This document shows, piece by piece, positions 7,451 to 16,562 of a DNA stretch of 64,000 bases (the stretch's first letter is position 1; the number at the start of each line of letters is the position of its first letter). This stretch comes from Bacillus sp. FJAT-29814 (GTDB taxonomy: Bacteria; Bacillota; Bacilli; Bacillales; Cytobacillaceae): positions 29,029-93,028 of the forward strand of contig NZ_LMTJ01000001.1 in NCBI RefSeq assembly GCF_001510715.1, written 5' to 3'. The translations under genes were made by a program, and so were the position numbers. The notes under the pieces were generated by a model, which did no database searches, was not told where the DNA came from, and saw only the letters and a program-made list of their open reading frames with translations.

Positions 7451-9298
7451 ATGCATTTGTTCGAAGTGAGTATTGAACCTTATTTACATGTTCGTTCTGC
7501 CAAGAATCCTGTCTATGCCCCTAATGGTCAAAAGCTAAGTTTTATCGCCGATTATACGGGGGTTCCACAGGTTTGGGAACTTAGTCGAGGGGAAGAATGG
7601 CCAGCTCAAATTTCTTTTACAGAAGACAGAATCACCTTTATCGGCAAAGTAAATGGCACTTCTGATCGGATTATCGGGATGGATGTAGGCGGAAATGAAA
7701 ATCAGCAATTGTCCTTACTTAAGGAGGATGGAACACTGGTCGAACTGACAAAGTCACCAAATCATGTTCATCGTTATGGAGGCAGCTCCCCAGATGGAAA
7801 ATGGATTGCCTGGTCAAGTAATCGAAGGCACCCAGCATATTTTGATCTTTATATTCAAAGTCTGGAAACATTCAAGTTTCATCCTGTGTTAACCGGTGAT
7901 GGTCTATTTACAGCAGTGGAATGGTCTTCAGACGGTCAATCAATATTGGTTCAAAAGACCAATTCTCCGCTGGACAATGATTTGGGTATTCTTGATCTGG
8001 CAACAGGATTGGTAGACTGGATAACAGAGCATAAAGGGGAAGCGAGTTTCAGAGATGTCCATTTTAGTAAGGATGGAGATCATATCTACGTATTATCGAA
8101 CAAAGACAGAGAGTTTTTTGACCTTGCACTGATCCATATAAAAACCAAAAATTTCATATGGCTGGAGCAGGGAAATTGGGATTTTGAAGAACTCGAAATG
8201 AATAAAGATAAAAATTTGTTAGCCTTTACTATTAATGAGGGTGGAATATCAAAGGGTCTACTTTTAGACTTAAATAGCAGTCATCTATATACGTGGGAGA
8301 CACCTACTGGAATCATAAAAGATTTAAAATTTTCCCCTGATAGTAAGAAATTGGCCTATGTTTTTAATGGACCGGCTCACCCATCGGATATATGGGAGCT
8401 TGATTTAGAGACGATACAGTTAGCGAGACTTACCTATGTTTCCCGTTCACTTATATTGGAACATACATTAGTTGAACCAGAACTTATAAGTTATCGCTCA
8501 TTTGATCATCTTCAAATTCCCGCCTTTTATTATAAACCCAAAAATTCATTAGAAAAATTACCTGTAGTCATTATCATTCACGGCTGCCCTGAGTTGCAGT
8601 CTCGCGCTGTATACACCCCAGTTGTACAATATCTAATCCGTAAAGGTTATGCTGTATGCACACCAAATATCCGTGGGAGTACAGGTTATGGAAAAACGTA
8701 CACGAAATTGGACGACGTCCGAAAAAGAATGGATGCGGTAAAAGATATTGTTTTTTTAGTGGAATGGCTTAAGGTGCATGGGAACATCGATCCTAATAGA
8801 ATAGGGATAATGGGCGGTAGCTATGGAGGATTTATGGTCCTTGCAGCCATCAGCCACTATCCACACCTATGGTCTGCCGCCATTGATATCGTTGGAATGT
8901 CTAGCCTAAGAACGTTCCTACAAACCACAAGTCCTTGGCGTAAGATGCTTAGGGAGGCGGAATATGGAACGATTGAAAGAGACGGAGACTTCTTTGATCA
9001 AATCGACCCATTACATCATGCCAATCGAATTTCCTCTCCTCTTTTAGTCATCCATGGTGAAAGGGATCCACGTGTCCACATTCAAGAATCCGAGCAAATC
9101 GTGAATAAATTGAAGGAAAAACAACACCAGGTCGACTTTATTCGTTTCGAAGATGAAGGCCATACGATTTCAAAACTGAAAAATAAGGAGATTGCTTACA
9201 AGGCAATCGTTAACTTTTTCGAACGAAATATGGGAGTGGAAGAAAAGAGAAACAGTGGTTTCAAATGGAGCCGGGAATATCCTTTCTTCCATTTATAA
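7451..9298 (+). CDS. S9 family peptidase (prolyl oligopeptidase/acylaminoacyl peptidase type)
   Basis: The ATG at 7451 follows GGGGAGGGGG directly; the TTG at 7457 has better spacing and is an alternative. The 615-residue product has an N-terminal beta-propeller with WD40-like PD repeats (YAPNGQKLSF, SSPDGKWIAW, WSSDGQSILV, FSPDSKKLAY) and a C-terminal alpha/beta hydrolase. The triad is visible: S457 in GGSYGG, D539 in GERDPR, H571 in DEGHT. It lacks a signal peptide, so it should cleave short peptides or acyl-peptides in the cytoplasm. A terminator follows. Confidence 0.92.
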   Translation: MHLFEVSIEPYLHVRSAKNPVYAPNGQKLSFIADYTGVPQVWELSRGEEWPAQISFTEDRITFIGKVNGTSDRIIGMDVGGNENQQLSLLKEDGTLVELTKSPNHVHRYGGSSPDGKWIAWSSNRRHPAYFDLYIQSLETFKFHPVLTGDGLFTAVEWSSDGQSILVQKTNSPLDNDLGILDLATGLVDWITEHKGEASFRDVHFSKDGDHIYVLSNKDREFFDLALIHIKTKNFIWLEQGNWDFEELEMNKDKNLLAFTINEGGISKGLLLDLNSSHLYTWETPTGIIKDLKFSPDSKKLAYVFNGPAHPSDIWELDLETIQLARLTYVSRSLILEHTLVEPELISYRSFDHLQIPAFYYKPKNSLEKLPVVIIIHGCPELQSRAVYTPVVQYLIRKGYAVCTPNIRGSTGYGKTYTKLDDVRKRMDAVKDIVFLVEWLKVHGNIDPNRIGIMGGSYGGFMVLAAISHYPHLWSAAIDIVGMSSLRTFLQTTSPWRKMLREAEYGTIERDGDFFDQIDPLHHANRISSPLLVIHGERDPRVHIQESEQIVNKLKEKQHQVDFIRFEDEGHTISKLKNKEIAYKAIVNFFERNMGVEEKRNSGFKWSREYPFFHL

Positions 9299-9351
9299 TT
9301 CTCGTTATTTCTTTTTGAAAAATTAAAACTTTATTAGAATAGGATAAAACA

Positions 9352-9389
9352 CTCACACTTGTTGTTAAATTAACAATGTGAGTTTTTTT
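9352..9389 (+). terminator. Intrinsic terminator after the S9 peptidase gene
   Basis: CTCACACTTGTT pairs with AACAATGTGAG around a short A/T loop and is followed by seven T residues, about 50 bases past the stop codon. Confidence 0.85.
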
Positions 9390-9679
9390 GTTGAGATTAT
9401 AATGTGATTGACGATTGGGAAACAACTAGCAAAATAAGAATCTCAAAAGTATTGCAACAAAATTAATCCATTTATTGAATTTATATCAACGGGGCAGGTT
9501 ACATGAAGAGGTTTTTGCAAAAAAAGGAAGAAATATATACTATTCCACATATATTAAAATGCGATATTCATTCAGATAGGCTAAAAACATAAATCTCTTA
9601 TAATCTCGTCTAAGTATAGGAGCAATGTAAAGGTAGGAACAGAATGAATCCTTAACTCAAATATGAAGGAGATTCCATT
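9390..9679. other. Intergenic, no gene seen
   Basis: A/T-rich, with stops in all frames. It holds an AACGGGGCA motif at 9488-9496, shared with several other gaps, and, at its end, the AAGGAG ribosome binding site of the dehydrogenase gene. Confidence 0.4.
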
Positions 9680-10678
9680 ATGAAAGCGATGGTATACAAT
9701 AAATACGGAACGATGGACGTACTTCATCTGAAAGAACTAGAGATGCCTGTGGTAAAACAAAATGAGGTATTGGTAAAGGTTCATGCTGCTTCTGTAAATT
9801 CTTGGGACTGGGACCTTCTTAGAGGCAAACCGTTCCTGAATCGTCTCGGGGGTATTTTTAAACCAAAATACAAAATCCTGGGTGCTGATATAGCTGGAAG
9901 GGTTGAAGCAGTTGGCAGTGAAGTAAAGCATTTATCTGTAGGGGATGAGGTATTCGGAGACATATCATGGTGTGGTTGGGGCGGTTTTGCGGAATATGTA
10001 AGTGTTAATGCAGAGGCATTGACGTTGAAGCCGTCCAGTATGACATTTGAGGAGGCAGCTGCGATACCACAAGCGGGAGTTCTAGCTCTACAGGGTCTTC
10101 GTGATAAAGGACAGATCCATGAAGCGAAAAAGGTGTTAATTAATGGTGCTGGTGGAGGAGTCGGGACCTTTTCCTTGCAAATGGCCAAATTAAAAGGGGC
10201 GGAAGTAACTTGTGTGGACAGTAAGAAAAAATTAGATACATTGAAGTCCATTGGTGCTGACCATGTGATAGACTACACGGAGGAAGATTTTACAAAAAAC
10301 GGACAGCATTATGATTTGATTCTCGATGTAGTAGGAACCCGGTCTATTTTCGACTACAAGCGTGCACTAAATCCAGAAGGAACATATGTGATGATTGGAG
10401 GTTCCGCGTCTCTAATTCTGCAGCTATTGGTGCTGGGACCTCGGATTTTAAAAAAGGAAAGAAAGAAGATGGCAATCCTTATTCACAAACCAAATAAAAA
10501 TGACCAAAATTTTTTGAGTGAACTTTTCGTTGCCGGTAAACTTATCCCAGTAATAGATAAGCGATACCCGTTAAGTCAGGTTGAAGAAGCGATTCGTTAT
10601 CTTGGGGAAGGACATGCCAAGGGAAAAGTGGTCATCTGCGTAGAAAAAGCCTATTCTTCATATCCAAACATGCCCTAA
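9680..10678 (+). CDS. NAD(P)-dependent alcohol dehydrogenase/quinone oxidoreductase-like (MDR)
   Basis: The ATG at 9680 has AAGGAG eight to nine bases upstream. The 332-residue protein is a zinc-independent medium-chain dehydrogenase: a GroES-like N-terminal domain (VKVHAASVNSWDWD, GADIAGRVEAVG, VGDEVFG) and a Rossmann domain with GAGGGVGTFSLQMAK. It probably reduces enones or quinones with NADPH. The family normally ends soon after GKVVICV; here the last residues, AYSSYPNMP, are read from the remains of an SDR gene, so the C-terminus looks altered by a deletion junction near 10645-10650. Confidence 0.88.
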   Translation: MKAMVYNKYGTMDVLHLKELEMPVVKQNEVLVKVHAASVNSWDWDLLRGKPFLNRLGGIFKPKYKILGADIAGRVEAVGSEVKHLSVGDEVFGDISWCGWGGFAEYVSVNAEALTLKPSSMTFEEAAAIPQAGVLALQGLRDKGQIHEAKKVLINGAGGGVGTFSLQMAKLKGAEVTCVDSKKKLDTLKSIGADHVIDYTEEDFTKNGQHYDLILDVVGTRSIFDYKRALNPEGTYVMIGGSASLILQLLVLGPRILKKERKKMAILIHKPNKNDQNFLSELFVAGKLIPVIDKRYPLSQVEEAIRYLGEGHAKGKVVICVEKAYSSYPNMP

Positions 10679-10887
10679 ATGGATTGACGCGCATGATAGC
10701 GGCAGAAGTCACGGGGGATATTAAAGTAAACGCAGTCGATCCAGGATGGGTAAGCACAGATATGGGGGGACCATCGGCTCCGAGAACACCAAAGCAAGCT
10801 GCGGAGTCGATTGTATGGTTAGCGACGATTGGATCGGAAGGACCTAACGGGGGATTCTTTTTCGATGGAAGACAGGTTGCTTGGTAA
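10649..10887 (+). pseudogene. C-terminal fragment of a short-chain dehydrogenase
   Basis: From about 10649 the DNA encodes AYSS, then after a frame change SKHALNGLTRMIAAEV and, further on, VNAVDPGWVSTDMGG, the YxxxK helix and C-terminal third of a carbonyl-reductase-like SDR. The open part, 67 residues from an ATG at 10694 region onward, ends in a normal family C-terminus (GGFFFDGRQVAW). The Rossmann half with the cofactor loop is missing. Its first bases overlap the MDR gene in another frame, so the two genes were joined by a deletion. Confidence 0.8.
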
Positions 10888-10909
10888 AACATACTGATGA
10901 TTGCCTAAT

Positions 10910-11350
10910 TTATTGTGAAATTACTCTTTTAAAAAGGTTCTTAAATTTTTCCCTATCTTCTGATGTTAATGGTTTTGGACCCTTTGTACGCTTTCCGCTT
11001 TTTCGAGCCATTGCACTCAAATAACGTGTTTGTAATAATTGGTCAATGTTTTCATTTGTATAGCTAAACCCATTATGGTGAAGTACCACACAACCTTTTG
11101 CTAAACCCAGCGAAGCAAGGCCATAATCTTGCGTAACGATTATATCTCCTTTTTGTGCTAACTTCATGATCCGATAATCCGCAGCATCTGCTCCAGAGTC
11201 GACATAAATAGTTTCTACACCCGATGGTTGTTGCGCAGTAGAAAAATGAGAGAAGCTAGTAACAAGAATAACAGGAATTTCAGCATTCGTACCTTCAGAA
11301 ATAATGATATCTTTTACCGGACATGCATCCGCATCGACATAAATTTTCAA
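10910..11350 (-). CDS. YaiI/YqxD family protein (UPF0178)
   Basis: It starts with a TTG at 11350, seven bases after GGGGAGA. The 146-residue product begins with [14 protein letters not shown], the signature of the YaiI/YqxD family, and has the conserved [17 protein letters not shown] and [13 protein letters not shown] segments of its PIN-like/NYN-like fold with acidic residues that suggest metal binding. Nuclease activity is plausible from the fold but not shown. It is convergent with the SDR fragment and appears monocistronic. Confidence 0.9.
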   Translation of the reverse strand: MKIYVDADACPVKDIIISEGTNAEIPVILVTSFSHFSTAQQPSGVETIYVDSGADAADYRIMKLAQKGDIIVTQDYGLASLGLAKGCVVLHHNGFSYTNENIDQLLQTRYLSAMARKSGKRTKGPKPLTSEDREKFKNLFKRVISQ

Positions 11351-11454
11351 ACATATCTCCCCATTGTTAAGTTTGAATTGATGATAATGATAAATTTAGC
11401 CTTTGTCAAACGATAAGATGGTTAAGGTATGTAGATGCGATAAATTAAAAAATA

Positions 11455-11500
11455 GTGCCAGGTACCCTCCGAGAAATAAGTGAGGCTGCCTGGCATTTTT
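11455..11500. repeat. Hairpin of the GTGCCAGGCAC family
   Basis: GTGCCAGGTACC near 11455 pairs imperfectly with GGCTGCCTGGCA near 11484, then TTTTTTATT. It stands between two divergent genes, where no terminator is expected for either, which supports its being a mobile-type repeat and not a dedicated terminator. The rest of the 330-base gap shows only promoter-like A/T tracts. Confidence 0.7.
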
Positions 11501-11681
11501 TATTGATAAAGAGCTTAGTACCTTAGTTGTATATACCTTAAATGATTCTATACCTCTATCAAGAAAAGATGTTTCAAAAGACGCATTCTATCTTAATATA
11601 AAATTTCATACCTAATAAAGAACGGGGCTTTACTCGAACAGAAAAATACCATAAATCGAAGGGATAGGAGGCGATTGTTTT

Positions 11682-12830
11682 TTGATTACCTTTCAGCATG
11701 TATCTAAAAAATTCCCGGATGGATATGAGGCCTTAAAAGACATCAACTTCCATATTGATAAGGGAGAATTAGTGACACTGATAGGTCCCAGCGGCTGCGG
11801 AAAAACAACAACCATGAAAATGATTAACCGATTGATTGAGCCTACAAAGGGGAAGATTTTGATCAATGGTGAAGATATTTCAGAAAAAAATCCAGTACAA
11901 CTTCGAAGAAATATTGGATATGTCATCCAGCAAATTGGTCTTCTTCCGCACATGACGATAGAAGATAACATTACCCTGGTGCCCCGTTTAAAAGGGTGGG
12001 AAAAAGAACGATACAGTAATCGGGTTGATGAACTACTCGACCTCGTAGGGCTTGACCCTGATGCCTTTAAATCTCGATTTCCTTCAGAATTAAGCGGCGG
12101 GCAGCAACAACGGATCGGTGTTATTCGAGCATTGGCGGCCGAACCCCCGATTATCCTGATGGATGAACCATTTAGTGCACTCGACCCAATCAGCAGGGAA
12201 CAACTGCAAGATGAATTGGTTCGTCTACAGGAAAGCATTAAGAAAACCATCGTATTTGTGACGCACGATATGGATGAAGCGATTAAAATCGCAGATCGAA
12301 TTGCGATTATGAAGGATGGGGAAATCGTTCAATTTGATACACCCGAAAAAATTCTTCGTCATCCGAAAAATGACTTTGTCAGAGGATTTATTGGGGAAGA
12401 TCGGCTGCAAGCTGGAACATACGCTCATCCTGATGCCAAGGATTTAATGATTAAAAAAGTAATCACGGCCAAACCGAACCGAGGACTTGCCCAGGCTTTA
12501 AATACGATGATGACGCATAAAGTGGATAGCTTGCTTGTTACCACCATTGACCATGTTCTGCATGGTATTGCAACGATTGATGATGTAGAACGGTATTATA
12601 CCGATGAAAACAAAACGTTAGGTGATATTATCAACAAGGATTACCTTTCCGTGGAAGTAGATCGTCCCTATCAAGAAGTGGCTGAAATCTTTGCTAATGG
12701 TGTAACCTCTATACCTGTTCTTGAAAAAGGAAAACTAGTTGGACTCATTACTCGCTCCAGCATGATGAGAGGGTTAGCAGGAATGAAAACTGTAACACCT
12801 GGAGAAGGAGATGTTGGGAATGAGCGATGA
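11682..12830 (+). CDS. OpuCA-type ABC transporter ATP-binding protein with CBS domains
   Basis: It starts with a TTG at 11682 after ATAGGAGG. The 382-residue protein has Walker A GPSGCGKTT (35-43), signature LSGGQQQR, Walker B IILMDEP and the switch histidine in FVTHD. Residues from about 255 to 365 form a pair of CBS domains, as in the osmoregulatory OpuA/OpuC ATPases, which may sense ionic strength or nucleotides. It energises the permease/binding-protein fusion encoded next, whose start codon overlaps its last codons. Substrates in this family include betaine, carnitine, choline and ergothioneine. Confidence 0.92.
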   Translation: MITFQHVSKKFPDGYEALKDINFHIDKGELVTLIGPSGCGKTTTMKMINRLIEPTKGKILINGEDISEKNPVQLRRNIGYVIQQIGLLPHMTIEDNITLVPRLKGWEKERYSNRVDELLDLVGLDPDAFKSRFPSELSGGQQQRIGVIRALAAEPPIILMDEPFSALDPISREQLQDELVRLQESIKKTIVFVTHDMDEAIKIADRIAIMKDGEIVQFDTPEKILRHPKNDFVRGFIGEDRLQAGTYAHPDAKDLMIKKVITAKPNRGLAQALNTMMTHKVDSLLVTTIDHVLHGIATIDDVERYYTDENKTLGDIINKDYLSVEVDRPYQEVAEIFANGVTSIPVLEKGKLVGLITRSSMMRGLAGMKTVTPGEGDVGNER

Positions 12831-14376
12831 AAACGTATTTACGTTAATGATTGATACCTTTCAAACGCGGTGGACCGATATTTTTGAAGCACTGCAGCAG
12901 CACCTATTTTTATCGCTAGTTTCCATTTTAATTGCGGCTCTCATTTCCATCCCTACAGGCATCTATATTGCCAGGAGAAAAAGAATAGCAGAGCCAATCA
13001 TGGGAATTGCTTCCGTGTTTCAAACTGTTCCAAGTTTAGCTTTGTTTGGATTCTTGCTCCCGTTTTTTGGTATCGGTAATGTTACGGCGATCATTGCACT
13101 TACCATTTATGCGCTGCTTCCGATATTACGAAACACGTATACGGGAATTCAGTCTGTGGATAAATCCGCTGTGGAAGCAGGGCTTGGAATGGGAATGACA
13201 AAGAACCAAATCTTACGAATGATTGAACTCCCATTAGCGCTTCCGATTATTATGGCCGGGTTACGAACAGCAACGGTTCTGACCATAGGTGTCGCTACGC
13301 TGGCCGCTTTTATTGGCGGAGGCGGACTTGGTGATATTATCTATCGGGGATTGTCCACAGCACGTAATGAATTAGTTTTGGCTGGTGCCATACCAGCAGC
13401 TATTTTGGCTATTGCCATTGATTTTATTCTTAAAAGGATTGAAATCGCAACAGATCCTTTAAAAAAGAAAAAAATCCAATGGAAAAAATCACTTTTCATT
13501 ATCATTCCGATTGTGATTCTGATCAGTTTCCTTGGGGTAAAGGGAGTAACGTCTAAAGATACCATTGTCATTGCGGGGAAAAAGTGGACGGAGCAATACA
13601 TCCTTCCCTATATTATTGCTGAATATGTGAAAGAAAAAAGCGATTATAAGGTCAAGGTGGAAGAGGGACTGGGCGAGACCCCGATCCTAACGGAAGCTAT
13701 TAAAAAAGGCGATATCGATCTTTATGTTGAATATACGGGGACAGGTCTTTTAACGATTTTAAAGGAAGAGTATGATCCAGAATTAAGTCCTAATGAAATT
13801 TATGAGATCGTAAAAAAGGGATACCATGAAAAATACGGGCTTGCTTGGCTCAAGCCTTTTGGGTTCCAGAATACGTATGCCCTTGCTTTAAATGAGGAAA
13901 AGTATAATGAGTTGGGTGTAAAGACCATTTCTGATTTGGCACCTCATTCATCAAAGCTTTCCTTCGGCGGCGCCACTGAATTTTATGAACGAGAAGACGG
14001 TTATGACCCAATGGTTGAAACGTATGGGCTCAAGTTTAAGGATAAAAGAAGCCTAGATGCAAATCTCATGTATTCTGTTGTAAAAGAAGGGAAGGTAGAT
14101 ATTATCCCTGCCTATACCACAGATGGACGCATTGTCCGTTTTAACCTTGGTGTACTGAAAGACGATAAAAAATTCTTCCCTCCTTATTATGCAGCCCCAA
14201 TTGTTCGGGAGGATACATTGAAGAAGTTTCCTAAGCTAGAAGGGATTATAAATGAGCTAGGCGGGAAAATATCGGAAAATGATATGGCGGAGATGAACGC
14301 AAAGGTAGATTTAGATAAGAAGGATCCTAGAGATGTAGCCAGAGAGTTTCTAAAAAAGAAGGGATTAATTAAATAG
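12820..14376 (+). CDS. Fused ABC permease and substrate-binding protein (OpuC/BilE/EgtU-like)
   Basis: The ATG at 12820 has AAGGAG nine bases upstream and overlaps the ATPase gene; an in-frame ATG at 12811 directly touches that site. The first 215 residues form a permease with several membrane segments and the EAA loop (AVEAGLGMGMTKNQILRMIELPLALPI is split by that motif). After a further membrane segment near 230, residues from about 245 on form a type II binding protein (IAGKKWTEQYILPYI, DLYVEYTGTGL). Such fusions are known in Listeria BilEB and streptococcal EgtUBC, so ergothioneine or a betaine-like solute is a fair guess. Confidence 0.9.
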   Translation: MSDENVFTLMIDTFQTRWTDIFEALQQHLFLSLVSILIAALISIPTGIYIARRKRIAEPIMGIASVFQTVPSLALFGFLLPFFGIGNVTAIIALTIYALLPILRNTYTGIQSVDKSAVEAGLGMGMTKNQILRMIELPLALPIIMAGLRTATVLTIGVATLAAFIGGGGLGDIIYRGLSTARNELVLAGAIPAAILAIAIDFILKRIEIATDPLKKKKIQWKKSLFIIIPIVILISFLGVKGVTSKDTIVIAGKKWTEQYILPYIIAEYVKEKSDYKVKVEEGLGETPILTEAIKKGDIDLYVEYTGTGLLTILKEEYDPELSPNEIYEIVKKGYHEKYGLAWLKPFGFQNTYALALNEEKYNELGVKTISDLAPHSSKLSFGGATEFYEREDGYDPMVETYGLKFKDKRSLDANLMYSVVKEGKVDIIPAYTTDGRIVRFNLGVLKDDKKFFPPYYAAPIVREDTLKKFPKLEGIINELGGKISENDMAEMNAKVDLDKKDPRDVAREFLKKKGLIK

Positions 14377-14392
14377 ACCGCTATGTCCTCTA

Positions 14393-14440
14393 GTGCCAGG
14401 TTCCTGCCAAGAAATTAGCAGGTGCCTGGCACATTTTTTG
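14393..14440 (+). terminator. GTGCCAGGCAC-family hairpin acting as terminator
   Basis: GTGCCAGGTTCCTGC pairs with GCAGGTGCCTGGCAC around a short loop and is followed by ATTTTTT, 16 bases after the importer operon. It is one of the best-paired members of the dispersed family. Confidence 0.8.
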
Positions 14441-14616
14441 CAAATATAAAAGACTACCGTAGTCGATATATGGGTGGAATTTAGTTCATAACTTAATATA
14501 AAGGGTTTAAATGTGACAAGCAACCGCTGGGGGAGTTATATTATAAATAGTCTGAATAGTAGATAAATTAGTTTGACTCGGGATTTTTTGAGGAAAATGT
14601 AAGGAGGAATAAAAAG

Positions 14617-15405
14617 ATGAAACATATTATTGTTGAAACGAAAGATGGGGTTCGTACACTAACACTAAACAGACCTGAGCGTCTGAATGCTGTAAATGAT
14701 ACGCTCAGTCATGAGATTATTCAGGCCATTACAGAAGCCTCTGCTGACGATGAGGTACGTGTCATTGTCATTACCGGCAGTGGACGAGGATTCTGTGCAG
14801 GTCTTGATTTGACCGATTACACGACGAAAAATCAGGAAATTCAATCACGTCATCAGAAATTAGATGAATTGGGTTGGGTGGGACATCAAGCATTGGGGAT
14901 TGTTCATTGTGATAAACCGGTTGTGGCTGCCATTAATGGGATTGCGGCTGGTGCAGGACTTGCCCTCGCTCTAGCTTGTGACATCCGGTTCATGTCTGCG
15001 GATGCAAGGGTTACAACAGGATATATTCGCCGCGGTCTCAGCCCTGATGCGGGAATGAGTTATTTTTTACCGCGGTTGGTCGGGCAGGCAAAAGCGGCCG
15101 AATTGATTTTTACTGGTCGGGACATTTACCCAGAGGAAGCGGAACGAATTGGATTGGTGAACGGTGTATTTCCAGCTGAAGAATTACAGAAACAGGTGAT
15201 GAATTTTGCCAGGGAATTAGCAGCAGGACCGCCAATTGCGATGACGCTTTCGAAGAGATTGCTAGCTGCAAGCCCTGATACAGTTCTTACAACGATTTTA
15301 AAACAAGAGTTCGCGTTTATTAAACAATGTTTTGGAACTAAAGACGTTCAGGAAGGGGTTCTTGCTTTTGCCGAGAAAAGAAAGCCTGTATTCCGCGGAG
15401 AATAG
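14617..15405 (+). CDS. Enoyl-CoA hydratase/isomerase family protein
   Basis: The ATG at 14617 follows AAGGAGG. The 262-residue protein has the crotonase fold markers: GSGRGFCAGLDL forming one part of the oxyanion hole, INGIAAGAGLALALACDI the other, and a glutamate-poor active site with SPDAG in the 130s region that resembles PaaG-type isomerases more than classical hydratases. It acts on acyl-CoA thioesters in the cytoplasm. It is alone, between two hairpin terminators, so the pathway (fatty acid or phenylacetate-type degradation) cannot be named. Confidence 0.88.
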   Translation: MKHIIVETKDGVRTLTLNRPERLNAVNDTLSHEIIQAITEASADDEVRVIVITGSGRGFCAGLDLTDYTTKNQEIQSRHQKLDELGWVGHQALGIVHCDKPVVAAINGIAAGAGLALALACDIRFMSADARVTTGYIRRGLSPDAGMSYFLPRLVGQAKAAELIFTGRDIYPEEAERIGLVNGVFPAEELQKQVMNFARELAAGPPIAMTLSKRLLAASPDTVLTTILKQEFAFIKQCFGTKDVQEGVLAFAEKRKPVFRGE

Positions 15406-15450
15406 GTGAATCTCTGGATTAATTGAACCATTCCAATGTACGAAAGCTGG

Positions 15451-15498
15451 AAAGTGCCGGGCACCCTCATTATTACTTCTGCTGGCACTTTTTATTTT
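15451..15498 (+). terminator. GTGCC-family hairpin after the hydratase gene
   Basis: AAAGTGCC and GGCACTTT form the outer stem around a poorly paired interior, followed by TTTATTTT. It is a degenerate member of the dispersed family, 45 bases past the stop codon. Confidence 0.65.
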
Positions 15499-15639
15499 CA
15501 TTTTTGAACCCTCGTCGTCCAACTGGAGCAAGAAGTTTCTAAACCAATCTCAATGAAATGCTTATCAGTTACAAATAGCTCATATTTTTGATACCATATT
15601 TTTTAGAAAGAATCTTAAATTGAATAGAGGGAATGGAAG

Positions 15640-16494
15640 ATGACAGACGCGGGACTAGTTCTTGAAGGCGGCGGCATGCGTGGATTATATACGGCTGGAG
15701 TGCTTGAGTATTTTATGAGTCAAGATCTATACTTCCCGTACGTAATCGGTGTATCTGCTGGAGCTTGTATGGGGGCTTCCTATCTTTCAAGACAAGCAGG
15801 ACGTAACAAAGAGGTAAATCTCGGCTACATCGCGGATAAACGGTACTTATCCTTATCGAATTTTATAAAAAAACGGGAACTGTTCGGAATGGACTTTCTG
15901 TTTGATGAAATCCCCAATAAATTGGTACCCTTTGACATGGATACCTTTATCAATGGTCCTGAGCAATTCGTGATTGTCGCAACGGATTGTGAAACAGGGG
16001 AACCTGTTTATTTTGAAAAAGAGCACCAAAGTGAACATTTGACTAAACTCTTGAGAGCATCAAGCTCATTGCCTTTTGTAGCGCCGAGTGTGGAATACAA
16101 AAATCGGCAGCTTTTAGACGGCGGGATTGTGGACCCTATTCCGATCAAAAAGGCGGAGAACGATGGATATAGAAAAAATGTAATTATCTTAACCAAACCA
16201 CAGGGCTATTTTAAACAGCCGCCAAGTAAGATGTCTTCTATTTTCAAGTACAAGCAGCATCCTAAAATTAATGACCTGTTGATGGTACGATACAAACACT
16301 ATAATCAAACCCTAGAATATATTCATAGACAAGAAGAGCAAGGAAACTTGTTTGTGATTAGACCAAGCATGGAGATGCCGGTCGGAAGAGTGGAACGCAA
16401 CAAGGAACGATTAGAGCGCCTTTACGAATTGGGTATGAAAGACGCACAGGAACAGTTTAATAGGCTAGAAAGCTTTTTAGCGAAGAACGGATAA
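15640..16494 (+). CDS. Patatin-like phospholipase family protein (YjjU/RssA type)
   Basis: The ATG at 15640 lies at the start of MTDAGLVLEGGGMRG, the oxyanion loop of patatin-like lipases. GVSAG carries the nucleophile serine and LLDGGIVDPIP the aspartate of the Ser-Asp dyad, so the 284-residue protein should be an active serine acyl hydrolase. Relatives are bacterial cytoplasmic proteins of the YjjU group; the physiological substrate is not known. A GGGAATGG stretch serves as ribosome binding site. The unit is flanked by terminators on both sides. Confidence 0.9.
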   Translation: MTDAGLVLEGGGMRGLYTAGVLEYFMSQDLYFPYVIGVSAGACMGASYLSRQAGRNKEVNLGYIADKRYLSLSNFIKKRELFGMDFLFDEIPNKLVPFDMDTFINGPEQFVIVATDCETGEPVYFEKEHQSEHLTKLLRASSSLPFVAPSVEYKNRQLLDGGIVDPIPIKKAENDGYRKNVIILTKPQGYFKQPPSKMSSIFKYKQHPKINDLLMVRYKHYNQTLEYIHRQEEQGNLFVIRPSMEMPVGRVERNKERLERLYELGMKDAQEQFNRLESFLAKNG

Positions 16495-16502
16495 CAAAAT
16501 GA

Positions 16503-16547
16503 AGTGCCAGGCACTCTCCAGAAATGAGGTGACTGGCACTTTTTTAA
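16503..16547. terminator. GTGCCAGGCAC-family hairpin between convergent genes
   Basis: AGTGCCAG at 16503 pairs with CTGGCACT at 16533 and is followed by TTTTTT, nine bases past the patatin gene. The stretch also lies just beyond the end of the convergent yfhP gene and may serve both. Confidence 0.75.
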
Positions 16548-16562
16548 TTTATTAATTTGCCA

